From assembly GCF_030529325.1 (NCBI RefSeq), contig NZ_JAUMXC010000008.1, positions 1 to 58,446 of the forward strand: 58,446 nucleotides of DNA, in the 5' to 3' direction. Position 1 is the first letter of the stretch. Each line of letters opens with the position of its first letter. The translations under genes were made by a program, and so were the position numbers. Under the pieces are notes generated by a model. It had not been told where the DNA came from. It worked only from the letters and a program-made list of their open reading frames with translations, and searched no databases. Origin of the DNA: Porphyromonas sp. (lineage in GTDB: Bacteria > Bacteroidota > Bacteroidia > Bacteroidales > Porphyromonadaceae). Shown here piece after piece: positions 8,646 to 18,306 of the stretch.

Positions 8646-8676
8646 TTGTAAAAGAAGTAAATACTTTGTATCTTTG
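8646..8676 (+). promoter_or_regulatory. promoter for rimP-nusA-infB
   Basis: TTG at 8646-8648, a 20-bp spacer and TATCTTTG at 8669-8676 match the phylum consensus well. Transcription would begin near 8681-8685, leaving a leader of about 70-75 nt before rimP that contains a hairpin and T-run. Confidence 0.75.
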
Positions 8677-8696
8677 TGGTGAAATAGTATGGTTTC

Positions 8697-8726
8697 AGAG
8701 GAGACAGGTACTGTCTTCTCTTTTTT
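8697..8726 (+). terminator. leader terminator (attenuator candidate) before rimP
   Basis: An 11-bp stem (8697-8707 with 8711-8721, one G-U pair) closes a 3-nt loop and runs into six T ending at 8726. It lies between a good promoter and the rimP start, so it would end transcripts early unless it is bypassed. Confidence 0.7.
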
Positions 8727-8755
8727 GTATTTGTAAAAAGCGAACTCTAAACTCT

Positions 8756-9226
8756 ATGATTGAAGTCAGCAAGGTGCGTGAAGTCGTCGAAGAATTTGTG
8801 TCGACCCACGAAGGTTTTTTTATCGTACATGTGGAAGTTGCGTCGGGCAACAGAGTCATCGTTGAGATTGATCATGACGATCACGGTGTGGATATTGACA
8901 CTTGCATTACTCTCAATCGATTTATCGAGTCCAGGATTGATCGTGAGCCGGAAGACTATGAGTTGGAGGTTTCCTCTGCCGGTATCACTACTCCTCTACG
9001 TTCGGTAAGACAGTACCGCAAGTACATCGGAAAAGAGCTTGAGGTGCTCCTCACGACGGGTGTCAAGGAGCTTGGCGAACTGAAAGAGGTGGGAGAGGAG
9101 TCTATTGTCCTTGCCGTCGTTAGGATGGTTATCCCCGAGGGAGGTCGCCGCAAGAAACCTGTCGAGCAGGATCTGACCATTGCGTACAAGGACATCAAGA
9201 AAGCCGTCTATAATATTCGCTTTTGA
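8756..9226 (+). CDS. rimP: ribosome maturation factor RimP
   Basis: A 156-residue RimP, which assists late assembly of the 30S subunit. The start is the ATG at 8756 (MIEVSKVREVVEEF), chosen because the frame continues open upstream through the leader hairpin, which cannot be coding. The family core FIVHVEVASGNRVIVEIDHDDHGVDIDTC is split here only by the domain layout, and EVSSAGITTPLRSVRQYRK matches the signature that links the two domains. The C-terminal domain is SH3-like. The order rimP-nusA-infB is conserved in most bacteria. Its stop is 47 bp before the preferred nusA start. Confidence 0.93.
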   Translation: MIEVSKVREVVEEFVSTHEGFFIVHVEVASGNRVIVEIDHDDHGVDIDTCITLNRFIESRIDREPEDYELEVSSAGITTPLRSVRQYRKYIGKELEVLLTTGVKELGELKEVGEESIVLAVVRMVIPEGGRRKKPVEQDLTIAYKDIKKAVYNIRF

Positions 9227-9273
9227 AAAAAGAAGAGATAATAAGAAACAATAATAAGATACGGTATACACAC

Positions 9274-10602
9274 ATGAGCAAGAAAAAAGAATCGGTGAGC
9301 ATGATTGAGTCTTTTTCGGAATTCAAAAATCTTAAGAATATCGATAAAGAAACACTCGTAAAGGTACTGGAAGAGTCGTTCCGTAACGTCATCGCCAAGA
9401 TGTTTGGCACAGATAGTAACTTCGACGTGATCATCAATCCTGACAAGGGAGACTTGGAGATCTGGCGTCGTCGTATCGTTGTAGAGGATGGAGAGGTTGA
9501 AAACCCTATGCAACAGATTTCTCTGTCTGAGGTGAATGAAAATGAGGAGGACTTCGACCTTGGGGAGGAGTATGTGGATAGAGTCTACTTTGAGGATTTT
9601 GGCCGTCGTGCAATCCTTAACCTTCGTCAGACCCTTTCATCAAAGATCCTTGAACTTCAGAAGGATAGCCTTTATGCTTACTACAGCCAAAAAGTAGGTG
9701 AGCTCATCGTGGCAGAAGTATATCAGGTATGGAAAAAGGAGGTGCTCCTTCTCGACTATGATGGCAACGAGCTTATATTGCCTCGTAACCTCATGATCCC
9801 AAGGGATAGATTCCGCAAGGGTGACAGCATCCGTGCAATCATCGATAGGGTTGAGTACAACAACAATAATCCTAAGATCATCCTTTCGAGAGTGTCAAAC
9901 GAATTTTTGATGCGTCTATTCGAACTCGAAGTGCCTGAAATCAATGATGGTCTTATCAGCATCAAGAAAGTCGCTCGTATCCCCGGAGAGAGAGCAAAGA
10001 TTGCTGTCGAGTCTTACGACGAACGTATCGATCCGATCGGGGCATGTGTTGGTATGAGAGGTTCGAGAATCCATGGTGTGGTGAGAGAACTGCATAATGA
10101 GAATATCGATGTTGTCCACTATACTTCTAATCTACAACTTTTTATCCAGCGTGCTCTCAGCCCTGCTAAGGTGTCAAGCATCAAGGTCATCGAAGAGACA
10201 AAGCATGTGGAGGTATTGCTCCGTCAGGATCAAATATCTCTTGCGATCGGTAAGGGTGGTAATAATATCAAGTTGGCTTCTCTTTTGACAGGATATGAGA
10301 TCGAAGTCTTTAGAGATGAGGCTGATGCGATGGATGAAGAAGATATCTATCTCGATGAGTTTGATGACGAAATCGATGTGTGGGTCATCAATACATTCAA
10401 GAGCATCGGCTGTGATACAGCAAAGGCTGTATTGAGAAAGTCAAGAGAAGAACTGATACGTGCGACAGACCTCGAGGAAAGTACCATTGATCATGTGCTT
10501 GGGGTGCTCCGCGCTGAGTTTGAAGATGAGGAGGAACTTCAGGAAGAACTTCCTGTCGAGCCGACAGATGACAACGAAGATGAAAAACCTGAAGAGAGGT
10601 AA
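9274..10602 (+). CDS. nusA: transcription termination/antitermination factor NusA
   Basis: NusA binds RNA polymerase and modulates pausing, termination and antitermination. I place the start at the ATG at 9274 (MSKKKESVSMIESFSEF), giving 442 residues; an in-frame start at 9223 would overlap rimP by four bases and adds an unusual lysine/asparagine-rich tail. The N-terminal polymerase-binding domain, an S1 domain (GELIVAEVYQVWKKEVLL) and two KH domains (IDPIGACVGMRGSRIH and ISLAIGKGGNNIKLA) are visible in order. The C-terminus is very acidic (EFEDEEELQEELPVEP). It may act on the leader hairpin of its own operon. Confidence 0.95.
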   Translation: MSKKKESVSMIESFSEFKNLKNIDKETLVKVLEESFRNVIAKMFGTDSNFDVIINPDKGDLEIWRRRIVVEDGEVENPMQQISLSEVNENEEDFDLGEEYVDRVYFEDFGRRAILNLRQTLSSKILELQKDSLYAYYSQKVGELIVAEVYQVWKKEVLLLDYDGNELILPRNLMIPRDRFRKGDSIRAIIDRVEYNNNNPKIILSRVSNEFLMRLFELEVPEINDGLISIKKVARIPGERAKIAVESYDERIDPIGACVGMRGSRIHGVVRELHNENIDVVHYTSNLQLFIQRALSPAKVSSIKVIEETKHVEVLLRQDQISLAIGKGGNNIKLASLLTGYEIEVFRDEADAMDEEDIYLDEFDDEIDVWVINTFKSIGCDTAKAVLRKSREELIRATDLEESTIDHVLGVLRAEFEDEEELQEELPVEPTDDNEDEKPEER

Positions 10603-10751
10603 TGCTTGGGAGGGTATGACTTCCGCTTGATATCCGGCATGGTTGTATAAAACTTTTGCTCTGCTACTTGTCGAAATCGTACCTGCATGCCCCTACGAAT
10701 GTATTACTCTTGTGATCCAACTTAAAACGATAAAAGTATATAGGAAAATAT

Positions 10752-13625
10752 ATGTCCAGTATAAGAATAAATAAAGTCATCAGAGACCTCAATGTGGGGC
10801 TTCCAAGTGTGGTGGAGTTCCTTAGGAAGAAAGGAAGCGAAATAGACGAGAATCCAAACTCAAAAATTTCTGCCAACGAGTTGAAAATGCTTGTGCAGGA
10901 GTTTTGCAAGGATTGGAGCAAAGACGAGCGTGAGGCATTGATCGCTAAGTATATTGCGCCCAAAGATGCTCCGACAGGTGATTCAAAGAAAGACCCTGCG
11001 AAGGCAGAGTCTCCTAAAGCGGAGAGTGTCACACCTACAACGCCAAAGGTGGGCATTAAGGTCACCGGACACATAGATCTTGATGCAAAGAAGCCTGCAA
11101 CAAAGCCTTCGGCACCTCAAAAGGTGGAAGAACTCGTGGATAAAAAGGAAGAACCTCAAAAAACTGTTGAGGTCAAGCCTGCCGAATCTCAACCCAAAGT
11201 GGAGGAAGTAAAGAGTCCGGAGCCTCCTAAGGTCGACGAGACGCCTCGTCCTCCTAAGGTGGCAGAGCCTGTTGTTGTAGAGCAACCAAAGGTTGAGGAA
11301 AAAAAGAAAGAAGAAAAAGCTAAGGAGCCTGTCAAACCTATTAGCGATAAAAAAGAGAAAAAAGAAGAGGTGGTGAAATCCCAAGATACACAAAAAAGTG
11401 CCTCTGAAGGGGAGAAAGAGGAGTCAAGCATATTCCGCCTCAAGAGCGATGCCCCATCTGTGGGAGTGAAGGTCGTGGGTGTGGTAGACCTGTCTACCTT
11501 GGAGTCTTCGAGTCGTGGACCTAAGAGTAGTGAGAAAGGACGCAAAAAGCGTAACCGAATCAGTGGGGCACAGAAAGTCGATGTGACTAAGGTGCAAGGT
11601 GCTGAGGAGAAGAGAGAAAAGCATCACTCCAAAGATAAGAATGCCAACCGTCCTCCAAAGCAAGAAGTAGGGCGTAAGGCTAAGAAAAAACAAGCTGCTC
11701 CACCTCCAAAACCTGAGGTCACTCAGGAGGATATCCAAAAGCAGATCAAGGAAACGCTTGCTCAGATGCAGAGTAAGAAGAATAAGGGTACTGCTCAGGC
11801 TGCCAAGTATCGTAAGGATAAGAGAGAAGCACACCGCAGGGAACAGGATGAACTTGAGAAGATACAGTCTGAAGACCGCACACTTCAACTAACCGAGTAT
11901 GTGACAGCCAATGACTTGGCACAGATGATCAATGTCCCTGTCAATGATATCATCATGCTCTGCTTCAATCTTGGTATGATGGTCTCTATCAACCAGCGTC
12001 TTGAAAAGGAAACAATAGACCTTATCCTTGATGAGTACGGTTATGAACCGGTATATGTTGAAGCTCAGGTGCTTGATGCAATCCAGGAAGAGGAAGATAG
12101 TGAGGAAGACCTTTTGCCAAGAGCTCCTATCGTAACCGTCATGGGGCACGTTGACCACGGTAAAACGTCCTTGCTCGATAGTATCCGAAATACTGATGTG
12201 ATCTCCGGAGAAGCGGGTGGTATCACTCAACACGTGGGTGCTTATAGTGTGACCTTGAAGAATGGTCGCAAGCTCACATTCCTTGATACACCCGGACACG
12301 AAGCCTTTACGGCAATGCGTGCTCGTGGAGCTAAGGTGACAGACATCGTCATCATTGTTGTTGCTGCGGATGATGGTGTGATGCCTCAGACCAAAGAGGC
12401 TATCAACCATGCTTCATTGGCAGGTGTGCCTATTATCTTTGCAATCAATAAGGTTGATAAGCCCCATGCTAACCCTGAAAAGATCAAGGAAGAGCTTGCA
12501 AATCTCAATTATCTTGTGGAAGATTGGGGAGGTAAGTATCAGTCTCAGGAGATATCTGCAAAGAAAGGAACGGGTATTTATGAGCTACTTGAGAAGGTCC
12601 TCCTTGAGGCAGATATCCTTGAGCTCAAGGCTAATCCCAATAAAAGAGCTGTGGCTACAGTCCTTGAATCCACAATGGAGATGGGGCGTGGCTATACAAC
12701 CAAGGTTTTGATCCACGAGGGTACACTTCATGTCGGAGATCATATCCTTGCCGGCGTGCATTATGGCAGGGTAAAGGCTCTCTTTAATGAGAGAGGAGCC
12801 AATGTTCAAAGTGTAGGTCCTTCTGATCCTGTAAAAGTGCTTGGACTCAATGGCGCTGTACAGGCCGGTGAGGCGTTTAATGTCTTGGAAACTGAACAAG
12901 AGGTGCGTGAGATCGCAAGTAAGCGTACACAGTTGAAGCGCGAACAGCGTGAACGTACTCAGCGCATACCTACGCTTGAAAGTCTCGGGCAACGCATTGC
13001 CGAGGGTAAGGTACAAGAACTCAATGTCATCGTCAAGGGTGATGTGGATGGATCTGTCGAGGCATTATCTGACTCTATCGTTAAGCTTTCAACAGAAGAG
13101 ATCCGTGTCAATGTTATCCATAAGGCTGTCGGCCAGATCTCTGACTCTGATGTTATCTTGGCTTCAGCTTCGGATGCTGTAATCATAGGGTTCCAGGTTC
13201 GCCCTGCTGCTTCTGCTAGGAAGTTGGCTGAGAACGAGGGTGTTGAGATACGTACTTATTCTATCATTTATACTGCTCTTGATGATGTCAAGCAGGCGAT
13301 GGAGGGTATGCTTTCACCTGAGATCAAGGAGCGAGTTACTGCAAACCTTGAGGTTCGTGAGACATTCCGTATCACAAAGGTCGGTACTATTGCCGGTTGT
13401 ATGGTGAAGGATGGTAAGGTATCACGAACAGATAAGGTGCGTGTCATCCGCGATGGCATTGTGATCTTCTCGGGTGCTCTTGGTTCACTTAAAAGATTCA
13501 AAGACGATGTCAAAGAGGTTGGTAATGGATTTGAGTGTGGTCTCAATATTGACAACTTCAACGATATCTCAGTTGGCGATATCATAGAGGCTTACGAAGA
13601 ATTTGAGGTTAAGAAAAAACTGTAA
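10752..13625 (+). CDS. infB: translation initiation factor IF-2
   Basis: IF-2 is the GTPase that brings initiator tRNA to the 30S subunit and drives subunit joining. At 957 residues it has a long N-terminal part: a small N-domain ([19 protein letters not shown]), then a lysine, glutamate and proline-rich linker to about residue 370. The G domain follows with [16 protein letters not shown] (P-loop, about 458), DTPGHEAF and NKVDK. Domains II, III and the C-terminal barrel complete it (ending [12 protein letters not shown]). A 149-bp gap separates it from nusA, with no clear promoter or terminator, so it is probably cotranscribed. Confidence 0.97.
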   Translation: MSSIRINKVIRDLNVGLPSVVEFLRKKGSEIDENPNSKISANELKMLVQEFCKDWSKDEREALIAKYIAPKDAPTGDSKKDPAKAESPKAESVTPTTPKVGIKVTGHIDLDAKKPATKPSAPQKVEELVDKKEEPQKTVEVKPAESQPKVEEVKSPEPPKVDETPRPPKVAEPVVVEQPKVEEKKKEEKAKEPVKPISDKKEKKEEVVKSQDTQKSASEGEKEESSIFRLKSDAPSVGVKVVGVVDLSTLESSSRGPKSSEKGRKKRNRISGAQKVDVTKVQGAEEKREKHHSKDKNANRPPKQEVGRKAKKKQAAPPPKPEVTQEDIQKQIKETLAQMQSKKNKGTAQAAKYRKDKREAHRREQDELEKIQSEDRTLQLTEYVTANDLAQMINVPVNDIIMLCFNLGMMVSINQRLEKETIDLILDEYGYEPVYVEAQVLDAIQEEEDSEEDLLPRAPIVTVMGHVDHGKTSLLDSIRNTDVISGEAGGITQHVGAYSVTLKNGRKLTFLDTPGHEAFTAMRARGAKVTDIVIIVVAADDGVMPQTKEAINHASLAGVPIIFAINKVDKPHANPEKIKEELANLNYLVEDWGGKYQSQEISAKKGTGIYELLEKVLLEADILELKANPNKRAVATVLESTMEMGRGYTTKVLIHEGTLHVGDHILAGVHYGRVKALFNERGANVQSVGPSDPVKVLGLNGAVQAGEAFNVLETEQEVREIASKRTQLKREQRERTQRIPTLESLGQRIAEGKVQELNVIVKGDVDGSVEALSDSIVKLSTEEIRVNVIHKAVGQISDSDVILASASDAVIIGFQVRPAASARKLAENEGVEIRTYSIIYTALDDVKQAMEGMLSPEIKERVTANLEVRETFRITKVGTIAGCMVKDGKVSRTDKVRVIRDGIVIFSGALGSLKRFKDDVKEVGNGFECGLNIDNFNDISVGDIIEAYEEFEVKKKL

Positions 13626-13664
13626 GAGCTGAGCAAAGTTTTAATTTAAATAAAGTCTGCGATC

Positions 13665-14126
13665 ATGCATTGGTTAGATATTGTATTATCCGTCCTCTTG
13701 ATCGTTGCAACATTGAAAGGCCTGCTTGACGGATTTGTCAAGCAGGTTATTTCTATTGTGGCGATAGTGTTGGCAGTCTATCTTGGGCTCACGTATGGAA
13801 GCCAGGTTGGGGCACTTGTCATAACGGGAAATGCTGATCCGATGGTTATTGCCGGAGTTGGGGGATTGATTGTTTTTCTTATTGCAGTGATGATCGGAGT
13901 TGTGGTGCAAAAATCTTTGGGGGCATTGTTTAACACGACACCATTAGGCATTATCAATAGATTGCTTGGAGCTATTCTCGCTTTTTGTGGAACTGTGATC
14001 TTGTTGTCCGCTCTTATTGCGGCATGGGATGCTATTGTAACAGGTATGGGATGGACCTTTAATTATGAAAAGATGCTTATCTATCCTAAACTGTTGGAGC
14101 TTTTTAAAACAATATGGTATAGGTAG
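13665..14126 (+). CDS. CvpA family membrane protein
   Basis: A 153-residue CvpA-family protein with four membrane helices: about residues 2-20, 28-46, 63-84 and 101-124. The family signature DIVLSVLLIVATLKGLLDG, with a helix followed by a polar glycine-containing turn, is at the N-terminus. E. coli CvpA is linked to colicin V production and purF expression, and to bile-salt tolerance in enteric bacteria; its molecular activity is unknown. The gene lies between infB (39 bp) and sufB (45 bp), probably within one long transcript. Confidence 0.82.
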   Translation: MHWLDIVLSVLLIVATLKGLLDGFVKQVISIVAIVLAVYLGLTYGSQVGALVITGNADPMVIAGVGGLIVFLIAVMIGVVVQKSLGALFNTTPLGIINRLLGAILAFCGTVILLSALIAAWDAIVTGMGWTFNYEKMLIYPKLLELFKTIWYR

Positions 14127-14171
14127 CTGTTTAGTAAGCGCAATATGAATACATAAAGAAAGAATTGATTT

Positions 14172-15623
14172 ATGTCAGAAACAGAAATACTATCAGAATC
14201 AGATAAAATAATTGCAGATGTCACGGACTCGGAGTATAAGTATGGGTTCACGACAAATGTAGATACAGAGTATATCCCCAAGGGGCTTAATGAAGATATT
14301 ATCCGCCTCATTTCACAAAAGAAGGGTGAGCCTGAGTGGATGCTCGAGTTCCGCCTTAAATCTTTTGAAGCTTGGAAATCTATGGAGATGCCGGATTGGG
14401 CACATCTTAATATTCCTGAGATTGATTTTCAAGATATTATTTACTTCGCAGCCCCTAAGAAGAAAAAAGATGGAGAAATTGATCCCGAGTTGATCGAAAC
14501 ATTTGATAAACTTGGTATCCCTTTGCATGAACGCAAGATGCTTGCAGGTATGGCTGTAGATGCCGTCATGGACAGTGTTTCGGTCAAGACTACTTTTAGA
14601 GAGACATTGGCAGAGAAAGGGATTATCTTCTGTTCGTTCAGTGAGGCAGTTAAGGAGTTTCCGGATCTTGTGCGCAAATATCTTGGTAAGGTTGTCGGCT
14701 ATAGAGATAATTTCTTTGCAGCCCTCAACTCTGCTGTTTTTAGCGATGGGTCATTCGTTTATATTCCCAAGGGCGTTCGTTGTCCTATGGAGTTGTCGAC
14801 TTATTTCCGTATCAACGCAATCAATACCGGACAGTTTGAGCGAACTCTTATAGTTGCTGATGATGATTCTTATGTTTCTTATCTTGAGGGTTGTACAGCT
14901 CCGATGAGAGATGAAAATCAGCTCCATGCTGCCATCGTTGAGATTATAGCAGAGAACAATGCTGAGGTGAAGTATTCAACAGTACAAAACTGGTTCCCGG
15001 GAGACAAAGAGGGACGTGGAGGTATCTATAACTTTGTTACAAAGAGAGGTATATGCCGTGGCCACCACTCCAAGATTTCTTGGACTCAGGTAGAGACCGG
15101 CTCAGCAATCACTTGGAAGTATCCTAGCTGTATTTTGGCCGGAGATTACTCTATCGGTGAGTTTTATTCTGTCGCAGTTACCAACAACTACCAGCAGGCT
15201 GATACCGGAACTAAGATGATTCATCTTGGTAAGAATACAAAGAGTCGTATCGTCTCCAAAGGTATTTCTGCAGGTAAGAGTGATAATACTTATCGTGGAC
15301 TGGTAAAGATCGGTAAGAGTGCAGAAAATGCTCGTAACCACTCTCAATGTGATAGCCTTTTGATGGGCGATAAGTGTGGTGCTCATACCTATCCATATGT
15401 TGAGGTAGAGAATGATACTGCAATTCTTGAGCATGAGGCAACCACCTCTAAAATCAGTGAAGACCAAATCTTCTATTGCAATCAGAGAGGTATAGGTCCT
15501 GAGGAAGCTGTTGGTCTTATTATCAACGGTTATGCGAAGGAAGTCATGAATAATCTTCCAATGGAATTTGCTGTCGAAGCTCAAAAACTGCTTACAATCT
15601 CTCTTGAGGGCTCTGTTGGATGA
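14172..15623 (+). CDS. sufB: Fe-S cluster assembly scaffold SufB
   Basis: SufB is the scaffold subunit of the SufBCD complex, on which iron-sulfur clusters are built in the cytosol. The 483-residue length is standard. The C-terminal beta-helix and its signature are seen ([25 protein letters not shown] split around conserved His and Glu), and the cysteine in [10 protein letters not shown] is the usual late-core position. CSQ-type motifs for cluster binding are represented by [15 protein letters not shown]. It leads sufB-sufC-sufD with gaps of 66 and 21 bp. Confidence 0.96.
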   Translation: MSETEILSESDKIIADVTDSEYKYGFTTNVDTEYIPKGLNEDIIRLISQKKGEPEWMLEFRLKSFEAWKSMEMPDWAHLNIPEIDFQDIIYFAAPKKKKDGEIDPELIETFDKLGIPLHERKMLAGMAVDAVMDSVSVKTTFRETLAEKGIIFCSFSEAVKEFPDLVRKYLGKVVGYRDNFFAALNSAVFSDGSFVYIPKGVRCPMELSTYFRINAINTGQFERTLIVADDDSYVSYLEGCTAPMRDENQLHAAIVEIIAENNAEVKYSTVQNWFPGDKEGRGGIYNFVTKRGICRGHHSKISWTQVETGSAITWKYPSCILAGDYSIGEFYSVAVTNNYQQADTGTKMIHLGKNTKSRIVSKGISAGKSDNTYRGLVKIGKSAENARNHSQCDSLLMGDKCGAHTYPYVEVENDTAILEHEATTSKISEDQIFYCNQRGIGPEEAVGLIINGYAKEVMNNLPMEFAVEAQKLLTISLEGSVG

Positions 15624-15689
15624 TGGAGCTCTTCATATAATCCAAATTACAATCAGTCAAAACAAAATAGAATATATTATCTCAAACAT

Positions 15690-16442
<753 letters not shown>

Positions 16443-16463
16443 ATATAAGAAAGGATTGAAAGT

Positions 16464-17813
16464 ATGGAGAAGACAATAACTCAATCATTTCTGGATCGCT
16501 TTGACCGAGAGAAAGACACGTTGAGTGCCAATTCACCGAGCTTGCTCAATCAAGCTCGTCAGGCAGCTTACGACTATCTCAAGGAAAATGAGCTCCCCAA
16601 GACATGGAGCGAGAAGTATAAGCGATTTGACATAGATACCCCTCTTTCAGGGGAGTGGGCGCTGAATCTCACCCGTAAGTCTTATGGTGTTGACCCTCTC
16701 AGAGACTATCCTTGTCGATTGTCTTATATGGCTACGGTACAAAGTTTTGTTTTAGATGATCGTATCTACAAGATGTCGGATGAGGCTCCGAAGGCAGTCT
16801 TTATCGGAAGTCTTTCTGATTTTGAGAGTAAGCACCCGAACATTGCTGAAAACTACTATAACAGGATGTCTTCGGTACAGAATGACGCCCTGTCAGCTTT
16901 GAATACTCTCTTTGTACAAGATGTCCTTGTGGTTTATCTGCCCAAGAATGTACGTGCAGAGAGCCCCATGCATGTGATCAACCTGTCCGGTATTGCCCCG
17001 GATACGATGACATCTCCGAGATTTCTTGTGATTGCAGAGGAGAATAGTCATGCAACACTCCTTTTCTGTGATCACGCAGCTACTGAAAACAGATCTCTTC
17101 GAAATAGTGTGATTGAGATTTATGCCGAAGCAGGAGCAACTGTCGAGTGCTATGATGTTGAAGAGACCGGAGACAATACTATCCGCCTTCACAACCTGCA
17201 TGTCCATCAGGAAGCCAATAGCTCTGTTGTAGTCAGCAGTCTTACCATACATAATGGACAGACTCGTAACAACTTCTACTCTGACCTTAGAGGAGAGAGA
17301 GCTTCATTTGTGCTTAGTGGTCTGTGCATTTTGGACGGTGAGCAAAAGGCTGATAATTACTCTATCATCCGTCACTCTGTTCCTAACTGTCATAGTAACG
17401 AACTCTTCAAGTACAGCCTTAATGATCGAGCTCTTGGTAGCTTCTGCGGTCGTATATATGTGGCGAGAGATGCACAGAAGACCGAAGCTTACCAAAACAA
17501 TCGTAACCTTCTTCTCTCCGATACTGCGAAGATGTATTCAAAGCCTCAGTTGGAGATTTATGCAGATGACGTTAAGTGTTCGCATGGTATGACCACCGGG
17601 CAGTTGGATACTTCCGCACTCTTCTATATGTGTCAGAGAGGTGTGCCTTATATGGAGGCCAAGTTGATGCTTACAATTGCATTTATGTCGGATGTTTTGG
17701 AGTCCATTCATCTCGAACCTCTCAGACACAGACTCGAAGAAGTTGTTGATAAGAGATTCAGGGGTCTCCCTGCGACATGTGGTGAACACTCTTGTTGCGG
17801 GATGAAGGGTTGA
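16464..17813 (+). CDS. sufD: Fe-S cluster assembly protein SufD
   Basis: SufD pairs with SufB and shares its beta-helix fold; it is needed for iron entry. The 449-residue protein has the late-core motif YADDVKCSHGMTTGQLD, with the conserved Cys-Ser-His, and then FYMCQRGVPY near residue 390. It ends with CGEHSCCGMKG, a cysteine-rich tail that could bind metal. The next gene is secDF, after a hairpin and a long gap: sufS, the cysteine desulfurase that often follows sufD, is not here and must be elsewhere or replaced. Confidence 0.94.
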   Translation: MEKTITQSFLDRFDREKDTLSANSPSLLNQARQAAYDYLKENELPKTWSEKYKRFDIDTPLSGEWALNLTRKSYGVDPLRDYPCRLSYMATVQSFVLDDRIYKMSDEAPKAVFIGSLSDFESKHPNIAENYYNRMSSVQNDALSALNTLFVQDVLVVYLPKNVRAESPMHVINLSGIAPDTMTSPRFLVIAEENSHATLLFCDHAATENRSLRNSVIEIYAEAGATVECYDVEETGDNTIRLHNLHVHQEANSSVVVSSLTIHNGQTRNNFYSDLRGERASFVLSGLCILDGEQKADNYSIIRHSVPNCHSNELFKYSLNDRALGSFCGRIYVARDAQKTEAYQNNRNLLLSDTAKMYSKPQLEIYADDVKCSHGMTTGQLDTSALFYMCQRGVPYMEAKLMLTIAFMSDVLESIHLEPLRHRLEEVVDKRFRGLPATCGEHSCCGMKG

Positions 17814-17841
17814 TTTTGATATCTGTAATCTGTTTTTATAT

Positions 17842-17870
17842 AAGGGATGCCATTATTTGGCGTCCCTTTC
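17842..17870 (+). terminator. intrinsic terminator after sufD
   Basis: AAGGGATGCC at 17842-17851 pairs with GGCGTCCCTT at 17859-17868 through one G-U pair, with a 7-nt loop. The T-run is short (TTTC), so strength is moderate. Confidence 0.6.
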
Positions 17871-17969
17871 TTGTATAAGACCGGCATAATCAGCGTTCAA
17901 ACAGACATGGTCTCAGCGAGATTTGTTTCTGTCTTTATTTGTGCGTTCTTTAACGTAATCAAAGGGGGA

Positions 17970-18059
17970 TAAAAAGGGTGTCCAACTTGACGCATCAAGT
18001 TAGACAACTTAATTCATCAAGTTAGACAACTTAATTCATCAAGGTAGGCACATTGATTT
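17970..18059. repeat. 22-bp repeat locus B (one inverted, three direct units)
   Basis: Inverted unit 17970-17991, a 2-nt gap, then direct units 17994-18015, 18016-18037 and 18038-18059. The first two direct units are identical; the third is the GGTAGGCACATTG variant. Each has an internal dyad such as AAGTT-AGAC-AACTT. It lies in the 493-bp gap 17814-18306, whose remaining sequence shows only the sufD terminator and the secDF -7 word. Confidence 0.9.
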
Positions 18060-18237
18060 GTTAGGATGTACGTGCCTCTTTTTCTTCAGCTTGTCGTGTC
18101 ATGGACTTCTATCTTAGTGATCGTATTTTTTAGATTTTCTCGTTTGTCTCATGTTTTGTGTCCTTACTCTCCGATGTCGGATATGAGAAATAACCGATTT
18201 AGTGTTACCTAATAGTAGCGTTTATGGTAAAAAATCT

Positions 18238-18245
18238 TATCTTTG
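18238..18245 (+). promoter_or_regulatory. -7 element for secDF
   Basis: TATCTTTG fits TAnnTTTG and is the start of the 14-mer TATCTTTGTTCCCT also found at 6033-6046. No clear -33 element is seen. Confidence 0.55.
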
Positions 18246-18306
18246 TTCCCTGATTACCTAACGTAGATAAATCATTAAATAAATATCATAACAACTTACA
18301 ACACAA

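Noticed and set aside
8555-8755. Upstream extension of the rimP frame by 67 residues
   Set aside because: It would run through a promoter and the hairpin with T-run; RimP proteins start near MIEVSKVREVVEEF.
9223-9273. Upstream start for nusA overlapping rimP by 4 bp
   Set aside because: The extra lysine/asparagine-rich 17 residues are not typical; family members start at MSKKKE-like sequence. Not fully excluded, since overlap coupling is possible.
10664-11888. Long minus-strand open frames across the infB linker
   Set aside because: They mirror the biased lysine/glutamate/proline-rich coding sequence and have no protein-like features.
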